Source of the DNA: Chryseobacterium salivictor
GTDB taxonomy: Bacteria; Bacteroidota; Bacteroidia; Flavobacteriales; Weeksellaceae
Direction of reading: 5' to 3'
DNA: 64,000 nt
Assembly: GCF_004359195.1 (NCBI RefSeq)
Contig: NZ_CP037954.1
Span: 2,170,001 to 2,234,000, forward strand
Shown piece after piece: positions 16,837 through 24,764 of the stretch (the first letter of the stretch is position 1; each line of letters opens with the position of its first letter). The notes beneath the pieces were generated by a model. The model ran no database searches. It had not been told where the DNA came from and worked only from the letters and a program-made list of their open reading frames with translations. A program made the translations under genes and the position numbers.

Positions 16837-18606
16837 ATGAAACATTTAAAATTAGCCAGTCTCTTATTTTTAATCGGAATTTGTAGACAAATATCAGCTC
16901 AAACAGGAAGTCCAATACCTAATTCTTCCCCCGCAGATAATTCTGGGGTAAGGATTTCGGTGAGAGGGGGTTACGATTTCCCTACTTTTAAACATGATAC
17001 TCCGTTTATAGATCATAAAGGCGGATTTGAAGCAGGTGCTTCTTTAGATTATTACTGGAACTGGTTCGGTATCGGTGGAGATTTTGATTATATTCAAAAC
17101 AAACCGAAAAATACATTTCCAACAGTAAATTTAATTACCGCTTCCCAACAACCGATCAGTTCGGTAATTCTGGATGAACATAGAATTACCCGTTTGTTTT
17201 ACGGGATAGGTCCCGATTTTCGATTTCTGATCAGTCCAGGGTCTGATTTCGAACTCAAGGTAAGAGCGGGATTGTCTTCTATAAAAGGCGGGGAAACGAG
17301 ATTAAGAGGATTTGACAACTCGCCTGCAAATCCTGATGGGATCCTGCTTAATTACCATGGTGGATTCGATGAGAAAAATGTTTTTGCGGGGAAAGCTTCT
17401 TTGCAGTTTAATATATTCTTTAGCAATAATATAGGTTTTACCGTCGGTGGTTATTATATGAACCATTTTAAAACATTTGATTTGAGAAACACAGCATTAA
17501 ATGTTACTGATGCCTACTACGGTATTAACCCATCAGATGGAGCTCCTGTTACAATCAGTCCTGCTAACTTTGTACAAAGGGTTCAACCTACGAAAGAATC
17601 TTTGCAGTCGTTTGGCATTTTCGCAGGTCTGGTATTCAAATTTAATAAAAAAACAGAACAGGTTATGCCCGAACCTGCATCCTTGGAATGTGTCGTTACG
17701 GTAATGGCCAAAGATAAATATTCCCGGAAAGCAATTCCGAAAACCGACATCATTTTGCTGGATGAACATGGAAACACCATACAAAGTGGTGTCACTGATC
17801 AATTGGGTTCAATCACTTTTACTTCGGTTGTAAAAGGAAATTACATGATTACCGGAAATTATCAGGGAAGAGATCTGAACGGGAATATGATTGATGTTTC
17901 TGAGTTTGGTAATTGTACCATTGGTGGTATTACAAAAGAGATCTTGATGGTCAATGATCGTTTTGCGGTAATCGGTAACGCGACCGACTGTAAAACAGCT
18001 GAGCCCATCGCTAACGCAATAATAATGGTGAAAAATAACAGTTCCGGATATGTGGAAACGGTAAATACCGACCATAATGGTGGATTTAGTTTCACTGCAA
18101 TGCCGCAAACTTCTTACACAGTCTATGGTAAAAAATCAAACTTTATGTCGCAAACGGTAACATTAAATACGAATGATTATAGCTTGAGCGATTCGCAGAC
18201 GATTCCGATGGAGGTTTGTATGGATAAAGCGGGCTGTAACGATTCTATTATTCTTAAAAATATTCTTTACGATTTCGATAAATCCTTCATTCGGGAAGAT
18301 GCCAAACCCGAACTCAACAGACTCGTGCAGTTTATGAAAGATAATAGCGAAGCGAAGGTTGAACTGTCTGCATATACCGATTCGAGGGGATCAGATGCTT
18401 ATAATCTGAAACTTTCTCAACGAAGAGCTGAAAGCGCTGTAGAATATATTATTTCACGGGATATCAGCAGATCCAGATTGGTTGCGAAAGGATATGGCGA
18501 CACCCAACTGCTCAATAAATGTGCAAAGGGCGTTCTTTGTACAGAAGCAGAGCACCAAGTCAACAGACGTACACAGATGAAAGTGATTTGCCCTAATGCA
18601 AAATAA
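16837..18606 (+). CDS. OmpA-family outer membrane protein
   Basis: The protein has 589 residues. It has a signal peptide (to about residue 21) and an N-terminal beta-barrel-like region (about 35-270, starting SGVRISVRGGYDFPTF and ending GIFAGLVFKFNKK). Two carboxypeptidase-regulatory-like (Cna-B type) beta-sandwich segments follow (about 288-370 and 377-450). The C-terminal OmpA/MotB domain (about 470-585) has ILYDFDKSFIREDAKPELNR and YTDSRGSDAYNLKLSQRRAE, the peptidoglycan-binding signature. It probably links the outer membrane to the cell wall. It is a single gene with a strong terminator. Confidence 0.88.
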   Translation: MKHLKLASLLFLIGICRQISAQTGSPIPNSSPADNSGVRISVRGGYDFPTFKHDTPFIDHKGGFEAGASLDYYWNWFGIGGDFDYIQNKPKNTFPTVNLITASQQPISSVILDEHRITRLFYGIGPDFRFLISPGSDFELKVRAGLSSIKGGETRLRGFDNSPANPDGILLNYHGGFDEKNVFAGKASLQFNIFFSNNIGFTVGGYYMNHFKTFDLRNTALNVTDAYYGINPSDGAPVTISPANFVQRVQPTKESLQSFGIFAGLVFKFNKKTEQVMPEPASLECVVTVMAKDKYSRKAIPKTDIILLDEHGNTIQSGVTDQLGSITFTSVVKGNYMITGNYQGRDLNGNMIDVSEFGNCTIGGITKEILMVNDRFAVIGNATDCKTAEPIANAIIMVKNNSSGYVETVNTDHNGGFSFTAMPQTSYTVYGKKSNFMSQTVTLNTNDYSLSDSQTIPMEVCMDKAGCNDSIILKNILYDFDKSFIREDAKPELNRLVQFMKDNSEAKVELSAYTDSRGSDAYNLKLSQRRAESAVEYIISRDISRSRLVAKGYGDTQLLNKCAKGVLCTEAEHQVNRRTQMKVICPNAK

Positions 18607-18618
18607 GTTCCCAGAAAG

Positions 18619-18649
18619 ACCGCATCAAAATCATGATGCGGTTTTTTTT
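18619..18649 (+). terminator. Rho-independent terminator after the OmpA-family gene
   Basis: A perfect 9-bp stem ACCGCATCA/TGATGCGGT with a 6-base loop is followed by eight T. Confidence 0.9.
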
Positions 18650-18761
18650 AATTTCTCTAATCTCCGTTCAGCATTGAGGTTTGATTTAAAAGTTCTCCAT
18701 CCATAAAAAGAACTTTTGGCACAGTGTGAAAGTAATATTGGGTTTCGCTTTTATGAGGTAC

Positions 18762-18802
18762 AGGATAAAAAAAAACAAAACACGGCGGCGTATTTTGTTT
18801 TT
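18762..18802 (-). terminator. Probable terminator of pepD
   Basis: AAAAACAAAA and TTTTGTTTTT pair around a GC-rich loop 22 bases beyond the pepD stop. On the minus strand the stem is followed by a long T-run. The stem is A/T only, so it is moderate evidence. Confidence 0.4.
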
Positions 18803-18824
18803 ATAGTTATTGATGATCTTAATT

Positions 18825-20267
18825 TTATTTCACCGGAATATTCGCTAAAATTTCCTGTAAGAATCCCCAGAATTTCTGAACGGAAGGAATATTCGCTCTT
18901 TCATCCGGCGAGTGTGCGCCACGGATTGTCGGCCCGAAACTTACCATTTCCATATCGGGATAATTGGCACCGATAATTCCGCATTCCAAACCGGCGTGGC
19001 AAGCCACCACCTGAGGTTTTTCACCGAAATCTTTTTCGTAGATTTTCTCCATAATCTGTACGATTTCAGAACCGGGTTTTGGCTTCCAGCCAGGATAAGA
19101 ACCGCTGAATTCTACGTCCATTCCTGCTAATTCATAAACAGATTTCAATTGTTCAGCCACGGCAAATTTTCCAGATTCAACGGAAGAACGGGAAAGATTT
19201 AAAATTTGTAATGCTCCGTTTTCCAGTTGTACTCTGGCGATATTGTTTGATGTTTCTACCAAATCTTTCACATCGGGTGACATTCTGTAAACGCCGTTGT
19301 GAGCTGATTTTAAAGCCAGAATTACTTTTTTCGAATCTTCTTCAGAAATTGCTTTTTCCGGTGTTGAGAAATTTTCGATATTGATGTGCAGATCTTTTTC
19401 TACAGAAGCGAATTCCTCCAGAATCGAAGTTTTCAAAATTTCAGCACCTTCCATAAATTCGACGGAATTCCGCACTGATAAAACCACGTTTCCTTCTCTC
19501 GGGATTGCATTGCGCAAACCACCACTGTCGATAGAAATTAACTGGATATTCTGGTTGTAAAGTCCGGTATATAAAAGCCTGCCCAAAAGGACATTCGCAT
19601 TGCCGAAACCTTTGTGGATATCCATCCCGGAATGGCCGCCCTGTAGCCCTTTTACTTCTATTTTTACAATCTGTCCTTTAGGATCTTCCACACCGTAAGT
19701 TTGCGAAGCGGTGACATCTACGCCACCAGCGCAGCCAATATCGATTTCGTCATCTTCTTCGGTATCCAGGTTCAATAAAATCTGGCCTTCCAACTGTCCC
19801 GGTTTTAATCCGATTGCGCCAGTCATTCCCGTTTCCTCATCAATGGTGAAAAGCGCTTCCAAAGCAGGATGAGCAATGTCGTTGCTTTCTAAAATACTCA
19901 TGATGGAGGCAACACCCAATCCGTTATCAGCTCCCAAGGTTGTTCCTTTTGCTTTTACCCAATCACCATCAACTTCCATTTTGATTCCTTCTGTTTCGAA
20001 ATCAAAATCGATATCATTGTTTTTCTGGCAAACCATATCAAGGTGAGACTGCAAAACAATTGATTTTCTGTTTTCCATGCCCGCCGTTGCAGGTTTTTTA
20101 ATGATCACATTGCCAACTTCATCAACCGTAGTTTCTAAATTCAGCTGCTCACCAAAGTTTTTAATAAATGCGATTACTTTTTCTTCTTTTTTCGAGGGAC
20201 GGGGAACCGAATTCAATGCTGAAAAATTCTTCCAGATGATCTGCGGTTCGAGTTGTGATAATTCCAT
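18825..20267 (-). CDS. pepD: Aminoacyl-histidine dipeptidase (peptidase family M20C)
   Basis: This 480-residue cytosolic zinc dipeptidase hydrolyses Xaa-His and related dipeptides. The metal- and catalysis-linked motifs of M20 are present: SHLDMVCQK, TTLGADNGLGVA (bridging Asp) and DEETGMTGA (catalytic Glu pair). The later metal ligands lie in ACHAGLECGIIG and the C-terminal GAHSPDERANI (His). A lid/dimerisation domain lies between about 200 and 390, with GGHSGMDIHKG. Length and motifs are typical. It is a single gene on the minus strand. Confidence 0.95.
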   Translation of the reverse strand: MELSQLEPQIIWKNFSALNSVPRPSKKEEKVIAFIKNFGEQLNLETTVDEVGNVIIKKPATAGMENRKSIVLQSHLDMVCQKNNDIDFDFETEGIKMEVDGDWVKAKGTTLGADNGLGVASIMSILESNDIAHPALEALFTIDEETGMTGAIGLKPGQLEGQILLNLDTEEDDEIDIGCAGGVDVTASQTYGVEDPKGQIVKIEVKGLQGGHSGMDIHKGFGNANVLLGRLLYTGLYNQNIQLISIDSGGLRNAIPREGNVVLSVRNSVEFMEGAEILKTSILEEFASVEKDLHINIENFSTPEKAISEEDSKKVILALKSAHNGVYRMSPDVKDLVETSNNIARVQLENGALQILNLSRSSVESGKFAVAEQLKSVYELAGMDVEFSGSYPGWKPKPGSEIVQIMEKIYEKDFGEKPQVVACHAGLECGIIGANYPDMEMVSFGPTIRGAHSPDERANIPSVQKFWGFLQEILANIPVK

Positions 20268-20351
20268 TTTATAATTTATTTAGCTCAAAATTACAAATAA
20301 AAAAACGCTCCTGAAATTTTCAAAAGCGCATTAGTTTAATTTTAAGACTAT

Positions 20352-20840
20352 TTAACAGCCGCATTCTCCGTAAATCGGCGTGACTGTTTTCTCACCTTTT
20401 TTATTTTCTACGGTCATTGTTCCTTCGAACATCATCACTTCTTGCAGGCCTTTTATTTTTTTTCCTTTGATGGTTACCGAAAATTCATCATTCTTAATGG
20501 TTTTGCTAAAGTTTTCAGGATCAAAATCACCTTCTTCCATTTTAATTTTTACATTTTTTCCATCAATTTTCAAAAACGCACTGTTGCCGTAATCGTCAAT
20601 ATAAACGTATTTTTGATCGTGAAAGTCTTCTTTTGTTTTAGAAAAATAGCAGGAACAACCATTGACTTCGGCGGGAAAATCAAATGTTTCGAGGTTGATC
20701 TGGTTTAAAGTTTCCGGTACGTTTACAGAATCATTTACAATTTGTAAAGAGTCGGTGGTTACTTTGTTTTCTGAAATTTTTTCTTCTTTCTTGCAGGAAA
20801 ACAACATTATTAAAGAAGCGATAATCATCAGTTTTTTCAT
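20352..20840 (-). CDS. Lipoprotein of unknown function
   Basis: The 162-residue protein starts with a lipoprotein signal ending MLFSCKKEEK (lipid-modified cysteine at about residue 16). After a linker rich in Ser, Thr and Glu, the mature domain begins FDFPAEVNGCSCYFSKTKED. It ends with a Cys-Gly-Cys (GECGC). The cysteine pairs could form disulfides in the periplasm. The gene lies 31 bases downstream of the LURP-one-like gene in the same direction and may share its transcript. Many flavobacteria have such small lipoproteins; function unknown. Confidence 0.75.
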   Translation of the reverse strand: MKKLMIIASLIMLFSCKKEEKISENKVTTDSLQIVNDSVNVPETLNQINLETFDFPAEVNGCSCYFSKTKEDFHDQKYVYIDDYGNSAFLKIDGKNVKIKMEEGDFDPENFSKTIKNDEFSVTIKGKKIKGLQEVMMFEGTMTVENKKGEKTVTPIYGECGC

Positions 20841-20871
20841 TCGGTCTATTTTTTTATTAAAGTTATTTATT

Positions 20872-21477
20872 TTATCCGCGGGATCTTTCCAGCAAAACCA
20901 TCATTAAAAAAGACAAAACGACCAACGATTCGTCCTGGTCATCGATGTCTTTTAAACGGTCAAGCTGAAACCTTCTTCCAATGAAAGAAGGCATTTTTTG
21001 TAATCGGAAATATGCTGTTCCGCCGGCATCTTTTACCGTGTAGGATGGATTGAGGAAATATCCGGTAAACATGCCGATAATGGGGATTTCGCTTACCAGT
21101 CCGTCCATAATTTTCACCCAGGCATTGTCTTCGCTAACGCTGAATTTAAGTTGGTCATTTTCATCAAAAAGTTCATAATGCGATTTCCAGAAAGAGCGCA
21201 TTCCTTTTCTGGCGAGCCGGCCGTAATTTTTATTATTCAAAAGATCGCTGATGGAATAACTCGCATTAAAATCTAACCAGCGGTCGGCTTTAATTCTAAA
21301 CAGTTCCTGAGATTTTGATTCGTCATTGAAAACAAGAATATCTTCTTTGAGTTTGAACATTTTCTGGCGAACGTAAGCTACATAATTTCCATTTTTATCG
21401 GTAATGTTAAAATCACTGGACAAAGTGGTAATTTTAAATTTAAAATCAAGAGGATAATTCAGATTTTTAAGGACCAT
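20872..21477 (-). CDS. LURP-one-related (tubby-like fold) protein
   Basis: The 201 residues start [20 protein letters not shown], then [20 protein letters not shown] and a sequence of short strands. This matches the LURP-one-related/tubby C-terminal-like pattern seen in bacterial proteins of about 200 residues. One hydrophobic segment near 133-147 ([17 protein letters not shown]) lies within the barrel pattern. No signal peptide is present. Cytosolic or membrane-associated phospholipid binding is the usual suggestion for the fold, which is inference here. It is divergent from recR. Confidence 0.6.
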   Translation of the reverse strand: MVLKNLNYPLDFKFKITTLSSDFNITDKNGNYVAYVRQKMFKLKEDILVFNDESKSQELFRIKADRWLDFNASYSISDLLNNKNYGRLARKGMRSFWKSHYELFDENDQLKFSVSEDNAWVKIMDGLVSEIPIIGMFTGYFLNPSYTVKDAGGTAYFRLQKMPSFIGRRFQLDRLKDIDDQDESLVVLSFLMMVLLERSRG

Positions 21478-21514
21478 TTATTATTTTTTTTAAAGATAAT
21501 AAAATCTCCGAAAC

Positions 21515-21545
21515 TTGGAACTTCTCTTATTAAACTTTATTTTTG
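21515..21545 (+). promoter_or_regulatory. recR promoter, full -33/-7 consensus
   Basis: TTG at 21515-21517, then a 20-base spacer, then TATTTTTG at 21538-21545. This fits the Bacteroidota consensus TTG-N(17-23)-TAnnTTTG. The recR ATG follows four bases later, so the message has almost no leader. Confidence 0.7.
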
Positions 21546-21549
21546 TGAA

Positions 21550-22161
21550 ATGGATTATCCGAGCAAAGTTTTAGCAAAAGCCGTGGATGAAATTTCCGGG
21601 TTGCCGGGAATTGGCAAAAAGTCAGCCTTACGGTTAGCCTTGCATCTTTTAAAACAGCCCGAAAGTCAGGCAATTGCTTTGGGGGATTCCTTGAAAAAAT
21701 TAGTCACCGATATTAAATACTGCAAAAACTGTCATAATTTTTCGGATGCGGAAATCTGTGAGATTTGTGATAATCCCAAAAGAACAGAAGAATTATTGTG
21801 TGTCGTAGAAGATGTCCGCGATGTGATGGCGATTGAGAATACCGGCAAATTCCGGGGGAAATATCTGGTGCTTGGCGGTAAAATTTCTCCGATGGAAGGA
21901 ATCGGTCCCAATAAGCTGAATATTTCGTCTATCGAAAAAAAATTGGAAAACGGAATCGTTAAAGAACTCATTTTCGCCTTAAGTGCCACCATGGAAGGCG
22001 ATACCACCGCGTATTATATTTATAAAAAATTCAAAAGTTCACCTGTTCGTTTTTCGACCATTGCACGGGGAATTTCGGTAGGTGACGAACTGGAATATGC
22101 CGACGAAATTTCTTTGGGAAGATCGATTCAGAATAGATTGCCTTATAATGAAAAAGATTAA
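21550..22161 (+). CDS. recR: Recombination mediator protein RecR
   Basis: RecR acts with RecF/RecO to load RecA on gapped DNA. The 203 residues show an N-terminal helix-hairpin-helix ([20 protein letters not shown]). A Cys4 zinc finger follows ([20 protein letters not shown]), then a Toprim domain ([20 protein letters not shown] to [11 protein letters not shown]) and a C-terminal Walker-B-like part. The length is normal. It is the first gene of a probable operon with two glycosyltransferase genes. Confidence 0.96.
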   Translation: MDYPSKVLAKAVDEISGLPGIGKKSALRLALHLLKQPESQAIALGDSLKKLVTDIKYCKNCHNFSDAEICEICDNPKRTEELLCVVEDVRDVMAIENTGKFRGKYLVLGGKISPMEGIGPNKLNISSIEKKLENGIVKELIFALSATMEGDTTAYYIYKKFKSSPVRFSTIARGISVGDELEYADEISLGRSIQNRLPYNEKD

Positions 22162-22201
22162 TATTGGCCATTGATGTTTTTAATTTAATAATTTAAAGCG
22201 C

Positions 22202-23008
22202 ATGATTTCTGTAATAATTCCTGTTTATAATTGCGAAAAAAGCATTGAAAAAACTTTTATTTCGATAAAAAATCAGACTTGGAAAGGCGATTTTGAAATT
22301 ATTGTTGTGAATGACGGCGCTACAGATGGCAGCAAAAATGTCATTGAAAGTTATCGGAGAAAAAATCCTGATCAGGATATTATTTTAATAAACCAGGAAA
22401 ACGGCGGTGTGTCTAAGGCCAGAAATACAGCCATGAAAATCGCAAAAGGTGATTACATCGCTTTGTTAGATTCCGATGATGAGTGGTTGCCGGAAAAGAT
22501 AGAGAGGCAGATGGAATTTCTGGAAAATAAAGATTTTAATATCGACTTTCTAGGAACAAGAAGAATAAACCATCAATTGCTTTATCCATATAAGGTAGAT
22601 GAAAATAATCTGTCAGAAATTACTTTTCGAAGATTAATGTTGCGAAATGAAACACAGCCTTCTACCGTTATTTTTAAACGTAAGGTTTTGCAGAACAGCG
22701 GTTTGTTTGATGCTGATCAGCGATACGCCGAGGATTTGAATTATTGGTTAAGGATTTCCGAAAATAATAAAATGTATATTTTAAATGAAGAACTTCTTTT
22801 CGCTGGTTCTGGAAAAAGATCTTTCGGCATCTCGGGTTTATCCGCAAATCTCGAAGCAATGGAAAAGGGTTTCCAAAAAAATTTGAAGGAAATGTTGTTG
22901 CAGAATCGGATAAGATGTACCGAATATGCTTTATATGTTGTGTTTTATAAATTAAAATACGTGATTAGAATAAATCGTAATGCTTATTTAAAGCTAAAGG
23001 GAAGATGA
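22202..23008 (+). CDS. Glycosyltransferase family 2
   Basis: The 268-residue protein has a GT-A nucleotide-sugar-binding fold. It starts MISVIIPVYNCEKSIEKT, continues with EIIVVNDGATDGSKNVIE and ENGGVSKARNTAMKIAKGDY, and has the metal-binding DxD-type motif in ALLDSDDEW. A predicted acceptor-site segment lies in the second half, with RYAEDLNYWLRI (the ED motif near the active site). There is no membrane segment. It overlaps the next glycosyltransferase gene by four bases. It probably adds a sugar in surface polysaccharide or lipid glycan assembly. The sugar cannot be named. Confidence 0.88.
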   Translation: MISVIIPVYNCEKSIEKTFISIKNQTWKGDFEIIVVNDGATDGSKNVIESYRRKNPDQDIILINQENGGVSKARNTAMKIAKGDYIALLDSDDEWLPEKIERQMEFLENKDFNIDFLGTRRINHQLLYPYKVDENNLSEITFRRLMLRNETQPSTVIFKRKVLQNSGLFDADQRYAEDLNYWLRISENNKMYILNEELLFAGSGKRSFGISGLSANLEAMEKGFQKNLKEMLLQNRIRCTEYALYVVFYKLKYVIRINRNAYLKLKGR

Positions 23009-23850
23009 ATTTATCTATTATTATCGTTAATTATAATGTTACAGAATTATTAAGGAAATGCCTTTCCTCAATAGATTGTTTTGTTCAGAATGTTAATTAT
23101 GAAGTTATTATCATCGATAATAATTCTTCTGATGCCTCTTGGCAAGACTTAATAACTGAATTTCCAAAGTTCAAGTTTATTGCTTCAGAAACAAATGAAG
23201 GTTTTGCAATTGCTAATAATAAAGCGGTCAAAGAAGCAGTTGGAAATTATATTCTCTTACTCAACCCCGACACCGAATTCGAAGATTACGATATGACAGA
23301 AATTATTGACTTTGCGAATTCCAGAGAAAATTTTGGTTGTTTGGGTGTTCATTTGCATGATGCGGAAGGGAATTTTCTTCCGGAAAGCAAACGGTCAGTT
23401 CCGGATATGTTTAATTCTTTTGAGAAACTGTTCACCAGTTTTAAGAAAAACACGTCAAAATCCTATTATAGAAATGATATTGGCGAATATGAAGTTGCAG
23501 AAGTGGATGTGGTAACTGGTGCGTTCCTTTTGATAAAAAAATCGACCTATGAAGAAATCGGTGGCTTAGATGAAAAGTACTTCATGTATGGCGAAGATAT
23601 TGATCTGTGTTTTACCTTACTTCGGAAAAATTATAAAAACTGGTATTACGGGAAATCTTCAATACTGCATCACAAAGGTGAGAGTACGGTAAAAGATCTG
23701 AAATATCTAGAGCGGTTTTATGGTGCGATGCAGATTTTTGTTGATAAATATTATAAAAAACAAAAACCAATACAATATGGTTTTCTGTACGCGGGATTAA
23801 AACTAAGACATACCTTAGAGAAAAATAAAAGAAAAAGAGATTCAAATTAA
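23005..23850 (+). CDS. Glycosyltransferase family 2 (rhamnosyltransferase-like subgroup)
   Basis: This 281-residue GT-A enzyme starts NLSIIIVNYNVTELLRKCLS, continues EVIIIDNNSSDASW, ETNEGFAIANNKAVKEAVGN and the metal-binding LLLNPDTEFE. The later block DVVTGAFLLIKKSTYEEIGG then FMYGEDIDLCFTL is typical of the WbbL/rhamnosyltransferase-like subgroup. Translation is coupled to the preceding gene through an ATGA overlap. Its stop codon lies within a hairpin that also ends secG from the other side. Confidence 0.87.
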   Translation: MNLSIIIVNYNVTELLRKCLSSIDCFVQNVNYEVIIIDNNSSDASWQDLITEFPKFKFIASETNEGFAIANNKAVKEAVGNYILLLNPDTEFEDYDMTEIIDFANSRENFGCLGVHLHDAEGNFLPESKRSVPDMFNSFEKLFTSFKKNTSKSYYRNDIGEYEVAEVDVVTGAFLLIKKSTYEEIGGLDEKYFMYGEDIDLCFTLLRKNYKNWYYGKSSILHHKGESTVKDLKYLERFYGAMQIFVDKYYKKQKPIQYGFLYAGLKLRHTLEKNKRKRDSN

Positions 23851-23860
23851 TGAATCTCTT
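23828..23860 (-). terminator. Terminator of secG, overlapping the glycosyltransferase stop
   Basis: A perfect 10-bp stem AAGAGATTCA/TGAATCTCTT with a 6-base loop. On the minus strand it is followed by a T-rich run (TTTTTCTTTT), and it lies 27 bases after the secG stop. The plus-strand side lacks a T-run. Confidence 0.75.
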
Positions 23861-23886
23861 GGTTGTATTTAAATTACTTTACTTTT

Positions 23887-24234
23887 CTATTTTCCTGCAG
23901 GAGCCGGGACTGGCATTGTAGCAGAACTGTTTGTTCCGGGAGCAGTTTGTGGCGCAGGAGCTTCTCTCTTCGCTGGGGTCTGCTGGAAACTGGTAGTTGG
24001 TTTTGCAGTTAAAATAACACTTAACAAAATCAAGACTACAATAATTGCTCCTAAAGTCCAGGTTGCTTTTTCCATAAAGTCATTGGTTCGCTGAACGCCA
24101 AACTGGGCAGAAGATGTTCCTCCGAAAGTTCCCGAAAGACCGCCACCTTTAGGGTTTTGTGCCATAACCATAATGATTAGTAAGATACTCGCAATCATGA
24201 TAAGAACCATGAATAATGTAAATATAGTGCTCAT
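23887..24234 (-). CDS. secG: Preprotein translocase subunit SecG
   Basis: SecG is a small two-helix subunit of the SecYEG channel in the inner membrane. The 115 residues show the first helix (FTLFMVLIMIASILLIIMVM), the conserved loop QNPKGGGLSGTFGGTSSAQFG, and the second helix (LGAIIVVLILLSVILT). A Pro/Ala-rich C-terminal tail of about 35 residues follows, as is common in flavobacteria. It is a single gene with its own -7 box and terminator. Confidence 0.93.
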   Translation of the reverse strand: MSTIFTLFMVLIMIASILLIIMVMAQNPKGGGLSGTFGGTSSAQFGVQRTNDFMEKATWTLGAIIVVLILLSVILTAKPTTSFQQTPAKREAPAPQTAPGTNSSATMPVPAPAGK

Positions 24235-24257
24235 TTTTTATTCTGAATTTTAGTGTG

Positions 24258-24265
24258 CAAATATA
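24258..24265 (-). promoter_or_regulatory. secG -7 box
   Basis: The minus strand reads TATATTTG (24265-24258), 23 bases before the secG ATG. No clear TTG lies at 17-23 bases upstream. Confidence 0.5.
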
Positions 24266-24735
24266 AAGCTTTTTTTGTAATTATTTAACATTAATAAAGA
24301 ATAGTTGTAGATTTTTTCGAAAACTCAAAAGTCTGGAAATTGCATAGCAATTGGGATCAATGAAATTTTTGTGGTTCACACATTTAAAGGTAAGATTTTT
24401 ATGACTTTGTTGTTCAAGAAATTACCGACGCAAATACAGCAAGGCGAAACAGTATGCTGTGTAAAAAGATCGCTTACTTAGATCCAGTTTAAATTTATTT
24501 TAAAACCACAACAGTCACAAAAGCTAAATCCTTTTTTAAGTTTTTGAAAAGATCAAAAAGAAAAATGGCCTAAAAAGTTACTTTTTTTGTTCTTTTGGAG
24601 TTTCTACTTTTATATTCTTTTGTGGCACCATGGTTTTTAAATATTTTAATCATTTTTAAACCAGCTTTTAATTTAATTTTATTTTTCTCAATTTCAAATT
24701 TCGGTTTCAGACTTTTAAAAAGGCTATAAAATACG
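24266..24735. other. Intergenic region between secG and the helicase gene
   Basis: About 470 bp of AT-rich DNA between divergent genes. I see no open frame with coding character, no hairpin with T-run and no tRNA-like cloverleaf. Confidence 0.4.
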
Positions 24736-24743
24736 TACCTTTG
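24736..24743 (+). promoter_or_regulatory. -7 box of the UvrD-family helicase gene
   Basis: TACCTTTG matches TAnnTTTG. An in-frame TTG at 24741 overlaps the box and so is unlikely to be the translation start. Confidence 0.6.
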
Positions 24744-24764
24744 TCTGTCAAATTTTTTATGAAA

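Noticed and set aside
24741..24758. TTG start for the UvrD-type helicase
   Set aside because: The codon overlaps the TAnnTTTG promoter box, and homologues begin at MEYLKGLNE. The same reasoning rejects TTG starts at 29246 and 31602.
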